The position numbers and the translations under genes are program-made. Below the pieces are notes generated by a model that saw only the letters and a list, made by a program, of their open reading frames with translations, was not told the DNA's origin and did not search any database. DNA of 64,000 nucleotides from Polydactylus sextarius (Eukaryota; Chordata; Actinopteri; Polynemidae), in assembly GCA_016801845.1 (NCBI GenBank), contig CM028927.1:12451501-12515500 (forward strand), written 5' to 3'. Of the stretch, positions 23,401-36,459 are shown one piece after another (position 1 is the first letter of the stretch; the number at the start of each line of letters is the position of its first letter).

Positions 23401-24718
23401 ATGGCATGATTTTTTTCTGAGAAAATGAAAGGAAAGGAAAATGAGTCACGTCGACCCCGAGTTTGACATAACTTAAAGTCACATAGCTTTAACTTTCTTC
23501 AGTGGGTGTTAAACACAAGGTAATGTCAGGACTTTCACAATGACTTATAATGCACATGGTGATGTATTAAAAAGTGTCCAGCATAGCACAATGTGAGTTT
23601 TAATGAAAGTAATAACAAAGTACAGCATCTAATATAGTCTAAGTGAGTTCTTCTGAGTTTCTTTTTTTTTTTTTTTTGTGGCGTGAAAGACACGTTTTTG
23701 TTACAAGTCACATATTTTTTGTCATAATAGTTTTCTGTGATACGATTTAAAATAATCATAGATTCAGTCTAATGTTTAACAGTGCCAATTTTACAGATAA
23801 TTAGTTCTGCAAGACTAAATGAGGACATAAATTAAACTTCCAAGGAGCTGTGTTTAACACCGAATTAATGTTGCTGAACCGTGGCCGTGTCATAAAAACA
23901 CAGAGAAAGGGACGACCACAAAACCAAGAGACCTCTGAGGAACATCAGTGACACTTTATCACACATTTTTGTTCATGGATTCTGTACTTTCTGTCTTTCT
24001 ATGTTTCATCAGAAACAGCAGTTCTTGTATGTCAGGATTGATAAAAAAATATTTACAGTAATTGAAATAATAGGTTTTAGTGAGGTTGTGTAGGTTTATG
24101 AAGGCTTTTATTTATGATTGACAACCCTTCTAGGCATTATCTTCTCAAAAGATGTTTGTCAGTAAATCCTGCATCTTTATCGTGCCCTCATCTTGTCCTT
24201 GTTTTCACTGAGCTTTGCTCAATGCTCAGTTGGTAAACAAGCTGCAGTTGCACCAAGATCTCAAATGATTTCATCCACTTAAGTGCATCTGAGACCTACT
24301 GCGAGAGGTCAAAGGCTGAGCCAGCACCTGTGCCGACGCTACCTCACCCACCTCTACCAATCACTCGTGTTGATAAAAAAGGTCCTCTTAATGGAGTCAG
24401 CCGGTCAAGCATTGATCTGGTCTGAGGAGCAAATCCGGCACCTCCGGTGATACCGATTTTAAGATGTTTGGTCACGGGCATGTTGCTGTTAGCTGTATTG
24501 ATCTAACCTGCAGACTCTGCTCATTGGACTTTACGGTGCGCTCGCTGTAAGAGTTGTTCGACGAGTCGGCCCGATGGAAAAGGACATTGAGAATGGTAGC
24601 GAGTTCTTTCATGAGCTGGTCTGTTGGGATTGCTGGTGGCACGCTGAGTCTTGTAACAGGAAAAAAATCAGTAATGGCTGTTGATATGGGCAGAAGGGGT
24701 CAAGGTGCGTGTCCTTAT

Positions 24719-24750
24719 AACGCTGCACCGTAAACACACGGTGCAGCGTT
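24719..24750. repeat. Perfect 13-bp inverted repeat (hairpin)
   Basis: AACGCTGCACCGT (24719-24731) and its exact reverse complement (24738-24750) flank a 6-base loop. The arms are GC-rich, so the stem would be stable. It stands alone in unique sequence, and no T-run or target-site duplication marks it as a terminator or a transposon. Confidence 0.9.
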
Positions 24751-27700
24751 TTAGTGTCTCTAAGTTCCCTCTCCATCATTCCCAGGAGGTAGCTTTAAGG
24801 CTGACAGAAATGTAATCCAACCATATTTTTGGATTATGTCCTGAGCCTCTATTCAAAGGGAGTATGACTCAAAATGAAATCAGCCTTAAACACTGTAGCA
24901 CTGGCTCACGTACTTTCAAGAGGTCTTTGTGAGAGGAAGGTTATAAATCAATTTTAGGATCGACTGAGTGCTTTATCTTGATTTTCAACCTTGGCAGATC
25001 CTTTACGGGTCTTTTAAACATTAGTATATTTCTTGCAGTGGCGAGGGGCGGTCGAAGCGTCTGACTGCTCTCTTTATGTAGAACAAAGCGACTCAGTCCA
25101 GGCTGATTCAATGACTCACTCTTATAAATGAGGCATATTAAACTGCACCTGTTGATGGGAGGTTGCGAGCAAATGGAGAGCGTGCGATTGTGCGTATGCG
25201 CGTTGTATTGATCCAAGTGGAGGAGAGCCGGGGAGGACTTCCACATGGCCTTGATGTGTGAGATGCCGTCTGGACCTGGAGACTGCACTATTGATCAGCA
25301 CGTCGTGTCTTAAGTAGCCTCTCCATTCAAGCCCCTCGATGGTAACACACTTCCAAAACGACAGTAATCAATGGAAATGGTTAAATGACCCCACACACAA
25401 CTCAAACATTATGAATTGCTTCGACACCGTGGATTTATCTTTGCGGATTATGGAGTACCATCTGACTTATTGACCACTCGTGAGACTACTTATCCTCCCT
25501 GAGGATAGACATTGTGTCAAACTAGAGCGCAGTGTTTATGAACTATACCTCCAGTGAGTCAGAGAATGTTTGCGTCTCCTCTCTCGCTGCTGCAAAAGAC
25601 CCTCTTTGCATGATAGATAGGCAATATATGAGCCATTTTCCCCTTTTCACTCCTCACCGCTTGTAATCCAAACACATTTGAGTGTGATGGCTGTCAAATG
25701 GTAGCGGGTAATCAGACACAGACAAAAAATGAATAATGCATCACAATATGTCTGGCTATCATTGTGTTGATTATTGTCAGAACGAGCCAGAGCACTGTTG
25801 TTGAGACGACTAGATATTCAGCACAGCTCAAGCTCTACATCCAAGAGCAAAATCACTGTCAGTCTCTCTCTAACATACAGTTGAAATACACTGCGGCATA
25901 ATACCAGAAAGTTATAAAAAGTCAGAACTGCAATTGTCACTTCCCTCCCCATGTATTGTGAGCTCAAGAGGCGAGAAGGTAGTCAAGTCATCTATCACTC
26001 CTCTTTGCCCCAGAAGTGTAGACACATTGACAAACAGTATAACACAGACAATTGAGATTGATACAACCGCAGAGACACACAGAAAGCTCTGTACATAACA
26101 AACCAAGCCACAGCAGCACCACTGTCTTCACACAGTCTACATTTATGGACAGCTGGGCTCAAACAATAATAATAAAAAATAAAAAGAAAATAGAGAAAAA
26201 TCAGAATATGCACAAAAAATTAAAAGAGTGAAAAATATTTGTTTTCTTCTATCATTTCATTAAACACAAAAAATGGCAGATGGGTGTAAAAGAAAAAAAA
26301 AGTGTACCCATTAGCAACAATTTCTCCCTTTGATTCATAAAGCATAGAGTGTGTTTTGAAGGAGGATTTCTCACATCAGCGTGAGTGACAAAGGCAGAGA
26401 GTGGAAGTGTGAGAAACTAATTGTAAAAATGAGAACGGCATTTAGCCACTGTTAAACAGCGGAACTAAAAGGTGGCGTGCTGCAGAAAAGGGTGTTTTAT
26501 TGAGTTATTAGCCCATCGATGATGTAAAAAAAAAAAAAAAAAAAAAAAAAAATTAAGAAAATGCCCTTACTTAATTGTCTGGTGTTGTTTTATTAGTGAT
26601 ATGTAAAAATTAACATGAATTGAAGTCCAGAATGGACACGTGGCATTAATGTCCACAGTATATGTATAAAAACTGTAACTTCTTCTGACAAAAGTCTGAT
26701 ATTTTGATACGGCTATTGCAGTTTTTCCAAGTGTTACATGATGACAAGCCTCTTCCATTTTTATCTGACCATTAATGCTTTTAGACCTACTTTCTGAATT
26801 AGCTGTCAGCAACTGTGGTCTCCTTCTCAATGCTTCTTTGGAGCTCAAATGACTGAATTAGGCTCTACCTTGAAAGATAATTGCTTAATTGGGGTCTTTT
26901 CATATGCTGTCGGTAGCTGAGGACCTAAGAAAGGCTCTGATAACTCTGTAATTATGCGGCTACAGCAGATATACGCATTTGAGGCAGAGCTGCAAAGAAT
27001 GAGCTGACAGCCTCGTGCTCTCTCTACATCCACTCTCCCTTCATGGACTTTGAGATACAGACAAAATTACGGGGCCTCTTTCAATACAAATACACGAGTA
27101 TTTATGTGAGAGTGTGTGTGTATGTCAGGATTCATGAGTGTATCTCAGGATATGAATGAGACATCGGGGATGTCTGAATCCAGTAAGGCTGGAGGTATGT
27201 CTAGAAAAAAATCTTTTATTCCTTCCTGCATTGCCACTGTCTAATATTTGAAAAGGTAGAAGAACACTATTACATGCTACATCTTCCTCCTGGTGCAGCT
27301 CTTGGATACAAAGTGTCAGATGAAGTCTATTTGTGCAAGATGTTTTGAGGAGGAACATCACATACATGACGGCAGCTTTTACTTTAGCCCCCCCTTTTTT
27401 TTTTCTCCAAAGGCTTGGCTGTCAATATAACATTGCCCATAGAGAGTTGGAGAGGTGTACTGTGGTGGGGAGGGAGGTAAAAACAGTTATGGTCTGAGGT
27501 GAATAACAGTAGGGTGTCAGAAAGAAAAAAGTGGGAGCCAGAGAAAAGGAAGGAGGAGGGGAGGGCGAGCACAACTGGAGCCACGGCAGGAAGAGACGGA
27601 GGGGGGGGGGATTAGTTTTGCTCCGGTAACGACAGATCATAAAAACACAAAGGGGAGGAAAGAGGAGATGAAAAAGAGAGAAGGGGGAGGATTAGTGCCA

Positions 27701-28213
27701 ATTCAGGAATGACAGAACATGGGGGAGTGAGAGAAAAAAAGAAGTGGGACGGGAGAAGGGAGGAATCCTTGGAGTTTAGTTAGGATTAGTTTTGCTTCAG
27801 GGACTGGGGATTGAATGAGGGAGACGGAGTTGGGTGATCTGGGTGGCGTCATGAAAACAAAACCTCTTATCAATCAATTTTTGACAAAGTGAGACACGGT
27901 GCAATCTCTCTCTCCCTCTCACCACCTTACCCTCAGGGATGTGTATATTTGCTGGTCGTCACTGGCAGCACACTTTTATAACTAATGATGCGGTGGTAAA
28001 TAAAAATATTGAACTGAACTGCTGTCGGGAACAATCGTAAGGAGACACCTCTATCAAGTCACATCACCAATAAATATTATTAATTTCACATCTGGTTTAT
28101 AAATGATTCATTTTCACAAATGGTACACATCAATATTCTTTAAATCTTTGCTAGCAGTGTAGCTGCAGAGGTGGTAATGTTGTATATTTTCATTCATGGT
28201 CCCAAGATGATAA

Positions 28214-28243
28214 ATAATACTGAGTGGATATACTCAGTATTAT
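28214..28243. repeat. Perfect 12-bp inverted repeat (hairpin)
   Basis: ATAATACTGAGT (28214-28225) and its exact reverse complement (28232-28243) surround a 6-base spacer. It lies just upstream of a worn interspersed repeat at 28318-28566 and may belong to an older element. Confidence 0.9.
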
Positions 28244-28317
28244 GACTTCTGCTCAAGCATGTTATATTTGCTTTTTGTAAAATATTGTAAGAGTTTCTGG
28301 ACTTGAAATTTGGAAAA

Positions 28318-28566
28318 ACCATTCATGGTACCCAGTGGATGAACCCTAATAATCTTTCCCCATTAAGCTTTATCATGTGGTCTGCAGTACAGTTTATCTA
28401 ATAGCTACTTTAGTTGAACATGTGCATGTCAACACACTAAACAAAGTTGTGTTAAAATCACATCTATGCTAGCGTGTCTGATGCTGAATTTGAGCATTTA
28501 GTTCATCCTCTCTGCCTTGGTGCAGTCCCTTGGAGCTGTAAACATGGCTGTAGACACTTAAGCTGC
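28318..28566 (+). mobile_element. Degenerate copy of a common teleost interspersed repeat
   Basis: Segments such as ccattcatggtacccagtgg with gatgaaccctaat at the start, and gagcatttagttcatcctct then catggctgtagacactta at the end, match in order a repeat seen across percomorph genomes. The middle, normally rich in gctagcatg motifs, is decayed. It is non-coding. The class is not certain, and recognition is from memory. Confidence 0.5.
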
Positions 28567-28569
28567 CAG

Positions 28570-30665
28570 CAAAGTGGATTTGATGTGCATGTCACCGCAT
28601 GTTATACAGCAGATATAACTTGTCACCATCTCATGACCTCTTAGATCTATTTTACAACCTCTCTGGAAAGTCCAGAGCTCTGTGTTGGCAGCCAATCTCA
28701 TCTCATACGTTAATTCTGTGCCTGCTTAAACATCGGTAAACAGAATGTGACTGACCAGAAGATGGATCACATCATATTATCAGTGTATTCAAATTTCTTC
28801 TGTTTACTGGAGCTAGTCCAGACCCAAAAAATACAACTAATTGCCTAAATCAGTCCAAAACAAGAAACTAGTTTTCAGCACATGAATCAGAATGAGCACG
28901 TACAGCTGTTCCCTTTTTTCAGTTGGCAGGAATCTGTTGTTGCCGCAATTTTGCCTTGGAATTGAAAGAGTTGCTCGTGAGATATTTTTTCTTTTACTGC
29001 AGCCATCAGGGGAGCCTTTAACATAGAAATAGTGCTCAACAGGGTGCCCTTTCCTGTGATAGAGGGTACGAAAATGATGCAATAACAAAACATTTGTGGA
29101 TCCCGAAGTTTTCTTCAAAGTCGTATAGATATAAAAGGGAAAAAAGGAGATAACAAGAAAGACTGCTATCGAGCTCCTTGGTTATTACATAAATCTGCAT
29201 CGCAGCCAAGAAAGAACAAATATGTGTGTCTAAAGGGAATAAACACCACGTGTGGATAATATCTTTGACTAATCAAGTTTCTTGGATGAAACCCAGTTTA
29301 TAATAATAAAGCCAGACAGATGTCTTGTGTTTATCTTGGCCAAAATTTACATGTAATGTAAACTGATGGACATGTTGCCAAGCCAGGTGAGTCTTTCTAT
29401 GAAGCTGCATGTATTATATTTATGCTGTGCCCTGACATGAAGTGATGGGGAGAGGAGACAAGAAAAGGAGAGAAAGAAAAAAAGCAAGAGTACAGTGAGT
29501 TAGTACGACTGGCCCATTAACAGTGCTGGTTGTCAGTGTCAGCGGGCTCAGCTGTGGACAGTGGGCAACAGTAGTTGCAGAGGAACATTGTTAAAAAGCA
29601 GCAGCACTGTCAGATCTGGACATTCTCCTAAAGTGTACATGGCTGAGGTCACAGGGCTCATGGTTAACACTAGCAGAGGAGAATAACAAGTCCGGCACTT
29701 TGTACAGATTGACTCTGAAGACTGTCCCAATGTGAATATCAAACCTCTACCGTGACAAATAGGCAAAGAGGGCGAGGGATGAAGAGCCAGATGAGAGTTG
29801 TGAAAAGAGGGAAGCATGAGTGAATTGATGGAAAGAGGTTGCTGGGAGGAAAAAAATCAGGGTGAGGGAAGGAGGGAAGGAGAGAGCAAGGGGGGATGTG
29901 AGGCAGATGGAGAGAGGTGACAGTGCAGGGAAAGAAAGAGAGGGAAGGAAAGAGACAGAAAGGGGGAAGGTTTGTGTTTAATTAGCGGCCCTGGAGAGTG
30001 TCTTGGTTGAGCCAAGAAAGAACATGGGATGTTCTCTAATTGGCCCTGGTCTGTGGAGAGGGAGGAATGGCGGAAAAGCGAGAAAGAGAGGAGACAGACA
30101 CAAGAGGGAGGAAAAGAAAAGGAGGAGGAATGACTGGACTTTTGTGAGCTCGGCTGTGCGAGCATATGAGGAACCTGATGTGCCTTTGTCCACAGAGATA
30201 TCACAACCTTAGTCACCGTACTCATTACATCTTATTTTATTTTTCCTTGCTCATTTAAGTTGTGTAACCAAGCTACACAGTATACAACGACTAATGCCAC
30301 TGTGCACTTCTTAAATAGGTAATATATCATCGTTTACAGCCATAGAATTGTTATTACTGTTTATATATGACATTAAAATTAATTGTGTTGACTTTGTGTT
30401 TTTTTTTTTCCCGAAATATACTCATTCCCTTTGTTATAGAGGGTTAGATGAAAACATCAGTACCGCTCTCAAATATACCAATTAATTATAAAGCTGGAGA
30501 CAAGTTGAGTTTGTTTGGCTTTGCATAAAGAAAACTAGAAACAGTTCAATAAGTAACAGAAAAGTCTCTAACTCTCTGTTAAAGTGCAACTTTTAGTTTT
30601 CACACTTTGTTTTTTTTTTTTTTTTTCGTACAGATTTAACAAATAAAGAGTAGTGAGCTGTAGAG
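28570..30665. other. Gene-poor sequence with a long purine-rich block
   Basis: No exon is supported. From about 29420 to 30140 the plus strand is dominated by A and G (agagaggga, ggagggaagg and the like). This produces the Ser/Pro/Leu-rich frames seen on the minus strand. Those frames are compositional artefacts. Confidence 0.5.
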
Positions 30666-30669
30666 GTGC

Positions 30670-30800
30670 TGGTGTGTCGCCTCCCCCTGTTTTCAGGCTT
30701 TCAAGCTACATTAAGTTAACCAGCTGCTCGTGGTAGTTTTATACTTACCGTACAAATGTAGTCATCTTCTAATTTAACTCCGTAAGAAACTAAAGTGCTA
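30670..30800 (-). mobile_element. Fragment of the same repeat family as 36068-36450, opposite strand
   Basis: Read on the minus strand, this short stretch contains, in order, tttcttacggagttaaatta, gaagatgactacatttgtac, ccacgagcagctggttaact and gcttgaaagcctgaaaacag. This follows the 5' half of the percomorph repeat also found at 36068-36450. It is truncated and worn. Confidence 0.5.
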
Positions 30801-32615
30801 TATGTTTTTTTTTAACTGTTGGACTAATGCTTTAATTTGCTCATTTATGCTCCATTTCCTCAGGATAATTTCAGTTTATACCTGCTGTGTTTTAAATGTG
30901 AATCCTGATAAAGTGATGTTGATGAATTCAAGTCCTGAGATACAAAACTGCTGCGTATTTTTCCTCCACTAAGTTTTATGTCCTTCTCATCTATTTCTGT
31001 TTTTTGGAGAACTGTTCTTTCCCCTCCCAGTCTGGTGTGGGAGAACTTGACTGGCTAACGCAGACTTGACCTTAACCTCCACCCAGCAGCATTGAGATGA
31101 AGTGGAACACCAGCTGGGTGTCAGGCTTTATCACCCAACATTAGTAGTTGACCTCACTAATGCTCTTGTGAATAAATGTGAGAAAATCATTGTTCCAAAG
31201 ACTGAATGAGCTGAAATATAAATATAACAGAATGTGATTAACTAATGTATAATTAGCCAAATATTTTTTTTTTTTGTGCAGACGGATAAGATATATACTA
31301 GTAGATATACAATCTAATAACACATACAGAACAAGGACAAAAAAGCACATAACTTTATAAAATTGATATACTCACTTATTGATATGTTTCACAGTAATGT
31401 GTGTGCGCTTTCACTGCACAGGGTCAAGGAGAAACTTGGTTGCCATGACACACGGCAAAGAGGAGAGGAGAGAAAGCTCGGAGGATATGAATAAGGGAGC
31501 AGGAGAGATGGATGAGGAGAGTGGGGAGAGGCAGGAGAGAGACAGAGATGGATGGAGCGAAGAGTCTGGCTGTACAGGGGCACAGCTATGGAGAGACACA
31601 ATTCACAGATGCACAGAGGAGATCTGGGAGAGGCTTTGGAAAAATGACAAGTCAAGAAGTTGGGGAAGGAGGGATAATGAGCAAAGACAGAGAGGAAGGA
31701 GTGCGTGTTTGTGTGCAAAAGGGAGAAACCGAGGCCAAGTGGGAGAAACAGACCAAAAAAAGGTCTTTTTTATTGTAGAGAATTTGGAGAGGAGAGGAAG
31801 AAATGTGGGCAGAGAAATTGAAAAATAAAGAGATTGTAGACGGCGATGGGACAGTACACAGACAAATCAGGCCAACTCAGCATCTTCTTCTTCATTCAGC
31901 CCATTTAGGATGGTGGTATTATTCTAACCATAGCCACAATCAATACCTGTGACAGCATATTGGTGATCAATCAAAGTGCCAGGACAGGATTGATCATGCT
32001 CAGTCAAATGTGACATAAACATGCCCTCGCGATCGATATGATGTAAGTGTATTCAGTCCAAGACAAACACTCTGTATCTCAATTAACTGCTCATTTTTGC
32101 CAGCGAGTACGTTGATAAAGAGAGTCATTTATGCACACTTAAAAGTGAAAAATGATGTTGCACAACCACCAGCCAAAAAAAAAAAAAAAAGATCATGTAC
32201 CCTTATCTTACCTGTGCTTGGACAAGAAAAATCGCTTTTATACGTTTTGTTTCTCCTTTCATGTGCACACATTATCATAAACAAAGAACTGCAAAATCAC
32301 ACACCAGAAGCTTTTAAGTTAGCTCCTTATTTAAGAGACAATCAGCAAAGAAACATGAGCTGGGGAATTTTTTTCCCCCTCGCAAAGTTAATAACACACC
32401 ACAGCAAAACAATCAGATATTGAAGAGCCACAAGAGGTGCCTTAATTATAGGTAGAAGCTAATTATGGTACATTGGAGTTATGCTTGCCACACAGATGTC
32501 AACACATAATGAGATAGGGTGGAACAAGGGTCAGGAAGAAAATGCATAAAGCAATGGACCACACATCTCGATGCAGAAGTCGCACCAGATACAGACGTGG
32601 ATTTAAAATCTTCAT
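30801..32615. other. Gene-poor sequence with a purine-rich block
   Basis: No coding exon is supported. A plus-strand purine-rich tract at about 31420-31830 yields a 149-codon Glu/Arg-rich frame on one strand and Ser/Leu-rich frames on the other. Such mirrored frames are typical of AG repeats rather than genes. Confidence 0.5.
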
Positions 32616-32619
32616 TAAA

Positions 32620-33140
32620 TCTTTGGTAATTGCGGAGCCTATTGGATGTAAATGAGGCTTGAAGATCGATACCCCGACACTTGGTTCAGTCTAATGGGGA
32701 AAAGAGCGATGGTGATACATGGTTATAACCACGCTACCTCACGTCATGGATAACCTTTGCTAACCCCGTGTACCCACTATACCTGCAATTAAATGATAAT
32801 ACCCATGGGAGGGAAAGAGAGAGGCCCGCCGCTCAAAGCACAGATGCTTCTATCACAGCTAAATGATACACCATCTGACCTCCGGTGCAGCTATCTGCTG
32901 TGCATTGGAAGCTTTCGCAGCTGTAATGCACCATTATGATATCGAACAGCCGATAGCCCCCCATTCCCTCACCCCCACCCCCACCTCCCACTCTACAGAA
33001 ACATTTCTTCCTCCTCCTCCTCCTCCTCGTTTCCATTCAATGCTCCCATCGAGCGTTAGCATGATTTCCAGAGGCTGAAAACCCCGAGGAGGAAGCAGAA
33101 TGGCTAAATTGACCAGATTACTGATACTAATTGGTCCAAT
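32620..33140. promoter_or_regulatory. Candidate conserved non-coding element
   Basis: A unique, non-repetitive stretch with mixed GC content and homeodomain- and GATA-like words (agctaaatgata, attatgatatcga, ctaattggtcc). It is set among purine-rich and simple-repeat sequence. No frame is maintained, so it is not an exon. The regulatory role is inference from texture only. Confidence 0.25.
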
Positions 33141-35185
33141 CCTGAAGAACTGGCTCATTAATGCATGTGAGAAGATAATGAAGCATGTTAGAGGGCGCCA
33201 AGGAGATGTGTGAAAAACACACATACAAACACAAGGCAAAGTACACAGGTAGAGTAAACACACACTTGAGATATACACACACTTTTGTGTATGCACATTC
33301 CTGTGTAATTGTGACCTGACACACACACTCGCACACACACGGACTTGCTCTACTTGGCTTCAGATAATTGAGATAGTTATTGACAGTGTGGCGCAGTATG
33401 AATTAATAAGATCCTCATTAAAGGCCAAGTTCACGCCATCTACAAAAACACATCTCCTCAATAAACCCTTGTAGTGTTTTACCCCGCTTTAGTAATTTTA
33501 TTCTATTTTATTTATTCTGGTTCTTAAATCCACTGCTGACATTTCTGCATCCACTAAAAATATTTTATATCTGCCAAACCAATACATGAATAAACAAGAT
33601 TAATTGGAAGTGTTGATTATTATTATATAATTTATTAGACAAGTTGGAAAATATTTGCTCGCTAGGTATTTAAACTATTTTCTCCCAGCAACTTTTCTAA
33701 TAATTATGCTTTTGAAATATTAGTAGTTGTTAATATTTATGGATAATTCTGATCTTGAGGTTAATGTACACCAGATTTCATTTATCTCAATAGAGGCAGA
33801 TATATTAATAGTAATAATAATAATTAGGTAAATAAAATCAAAACCATGACTCATTTTGAGCAGAAGTAAAAGAGGTGATGTCCCTTTGTGAACGAGTGGG
33901 CTGATGCTTTAATTTAACAAGCCTGAAGCTTGACATACAGACAATAAATGATTAATTGGTTGGATGTTTAAGGTCAACAAAAGATGCCAAAAGAGGGAAG
34001 GGTGTGTTTGCCTGTGTTTGAAGACCTCCATCGCTTCATCGCCCCTTCACTCCACAGGCCATCCCTCCATCACAGAGTGAGAGAGGGGAACGGACAGCAT
34101 TGCCTGAAGCCAACAGAGCAGTGGAGCGAGCAGCAGAGGGGGAGAGAGAGAGAGAATAAAATAAAAGGGAGTGGAAGACAGACCCAGGTGTGGAGGAGAG
34201 AAATACAGAAAGATAGAGCAAGAGAGCATGAGAGAGACGCAAATGCTACCCCGAGAAGTTGTCCTCTCCTCTGGTTATCCTCCATCACCCCGCCTGTGTT
34301 TTCTCCATCCCTGTGACTCTCTTCATGGCCCTTTGGCTCTGTGACCCCTGTGTCTGCTGCCATTTCTCAGCCTGGCCCTGTCACTCTCCTACCCGGCTCA
34401 CATGCAGCCCACGCTGGAGGGTCGAGTGTCGTCAGCGGAGCTTGAACCTCACACCATTGTTGTAAGACAGAGCAGATCCTGTGACGGACTAAATGTGACA
34501 GTTGAGCTGCTGACCTTTGGTCTGGAGACGACAGACAGAAACCGGCAGCCGGAGTAGCAGCGGTATCTCTACACACACACGGGTTCTTTATAGATACATA
34601 CAGAAACACAACCAGAGAAACACACAACCTCACAGATGTAGCCCAAGTGGTGTTTACCATTCATTGAGTCATTTAAAAACGTGTCCGAATACCATATGTC
34701 AGGCTAGGGTAAGCACACAAGGTGTAACACAATGTTTTTAACAATTCAAATTAACACAATTCTTCTATTTATGCTCCTAATTTGTGATGCAAAAATAATA
34801 AACACCTTGTACAGGCTGCGTGAACAGGAAAAGATATAAGCATATAAAAATATATCACACACTGAGGTCCTTCTCTGAGAGGAAATTAGAACATCACCAA
34901 AATGAGACTATCAATCTTAAAGTTCCTCTCACAGCATTGATTAAGCCTGTGAAAATTTCTTTTTCCACAAAATTACATATCTACTTTTTTTTTTTTTTCA
35001 TAAAAAATTACTTTGATGTCTAAGTCCCGCTGTTACCTGCACCTACCCTTCACCTACTCATCTGCTACTGAGTCTCTGCACAGCAAACACACAAACCTCT
35101 GCTTGTTTTCTGATACACTAGTTGGTGTATGTTACACGACAGCAAGTGATGATAATAGGGAATTTATTCTAGTGCACGTATTTGA
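33141..35185. other. Gene-poor sequence
   Basis: AT-rich sequence with scattered AC runs near 33210-33340 and a purine-rich tract at about 34130-34240. No exon or RNA gene is supported. Confidence 0.5.
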
Positions 35186-35187
35186 AC

Positions 35188-35455
35188 CGACACAGTGGTT
35201 AGCAGCAGTGTTGCCTCACAGCAAGAAGGTTCTTGGTCAAACCTTAGCTGGAACTTTTCTGTGATGGTTTCCTCTGGGTACTCTTGGCTTCGTCTCACAA
35301 AGTCCAGAGACATGCAGCTTAATTGGAGAACATTAATGTTTATTTGTTCCTATTTGTACGTCAGCTCTTTGGTAGACTGGTGATCTGTCCAAGGTTGGCA
35401 AAAAATTGAGTTGTCTGGTAGTGATTGGATGGATAGATGAATGGATATTTGAACT
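35188..35455 (+). mobile_element. tRNA-like SINE-type teleost repeat, degenerate
   Basis: The words cacagtggttagcagcagtg, ttgcctcacagcaagaaggt, ctctgggtactcttggcttc, agtccagagacatgcagctt, gtagactggtgatctgtcca and the final ggatggatagatgaatgg occur in the order of a very common teleost repeat. Its head resembles a tRNA gene, with a decayed B box at about 35228-35244. It ends in the usual GGAT-type simple repeat. The copy is worn and some internal segments are missing. Confidence 0.75.
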
Positions 35456-35727
35456 CAAAACCATCCATGAGTCATTGTATCATGTAACATATAAGATAAT
35501 AAACAAAACAGTAGTAGATAACCTAAGCCTTTGGCTTGACTTTGTCATCAAACTGCTAATAATTTGTTGCCAATGTTGATTCTGACCATTAGCATTGACT
35601 TAGCTGTTGGCTAAAATGATGTTTAGCTTCACTTAGCTTTAATACCATGCTTTAAAAATGCTATGGAAAAAGGATATGAAAGGAACCACTCTGTGAGTTG
35701 ATGAGTTTTGATTTAGATGTGATATAC

Positions 35728-35849
<122 letters not shown>

Positions 35850-35933
35850 TACAATAAAATTCTAGACAGGAGACACCACAGAAATGTTATTATTTTTCAT
35901 AAATTAAATCCACATCTGTTAAGTTCTACTGAC

Positions 35934-35934
<1 letters not shown>

Positions 35935-35965
<31 letters not shown>
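35935..35965. repeat. (A)31 homopolymer
   Basis: A 31-A run followed by GAAAG units. It could be the tail of a retroposed element, although nothing recognisable lies directly upstream. Confidence 0.9.
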
Positions 35966-35978
<13 letters not shown>

Positions 35979-36067
35979 GTAAGAAATTTTTGTCAAAACA
36001 AGAAAGCTCTCTTGATGAAATCATCTATATTTTGACTATAGTGGATGATGTCATAATTTCATAATTT

Positions 36068-36450
36068 AACATTCTGGGAAATATTTTTTATTCACTTTTT
36101 TGCTAAAGGTGAAGTGAAGCTAAAGTGTGGAGGAAATTAGCTCAGCTTTCCATCGAAACGTAGTAGCTTCTAGTGTTAAACAATTTCCACCTATCAACAC
36201 CCCCGGAGCTCATTAGTGAACATGTAATATGTCCTGTGTCAAATCATAACACACAAAGAATGATTAAATAGGTTTATGGTTGTAGGGGGAGTTATGCTGT
36301 GTGACTGTTTGTTGACAAACAACAGTTTATCACTTTCTTCAGCACTTCTCTGCTGGTTACCTGGCAGCCTCATAAATTATGACAAGACTTTGAGATGTCG
36401 GTGCTCCCGGCTGCTGTTCACCAAGAAATAGATTCCCCCACGAAACTTAA
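36068..36450 (+). mobile_element. Degenerate percomorph interspersed repeat
   Basis: In order, the words cattctgggaaatatttttt, attcacttttttgctaaagg, caatttccacctatcaacac, gagctcattagtgaacatgt, gtagggggagttatgctgtg, tctctgctggttacctggca and gattcccccacgaaa follow a repeat abundant in spiny-rayed fishes. It has no coding capacity. A fragment in the other orientation lies at 30670-30800. The class is uncertain. Confidence 0.7.
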
Positions 36451-36459
36451 TTTTATATG

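Larger units (their letters stand above)
23440..28300. other. Gene-poor sequence
   Basis: About 4.9 kb without a supportable exon. It includes a 27-A run at 26526-26552, the 13-bp hairpin at 24719-24750, the 12-bp hairpin at 28214-28243, and a plus-strand purine-rich tract at about 27440-27790. The segment 24420-24650 and the segment 25000-25320 are unique, moderately GC-rich sequence of unknown nature. Confidence 0.45.

Noticed and set aside
31379..31828. A 149-codon Glu/Arg-rich plus-strand frame
   Set aside because: It is a product of the purine-rich tract. Complementary frames are also open, and there is no splice or start support.
35188..35260. A possible tRNA gene
   Set aside because: The B-box-like stretch is decayed, no cloverleaf can be drawn, and the surrounding sequence identifies it as a SINE-type repeat.
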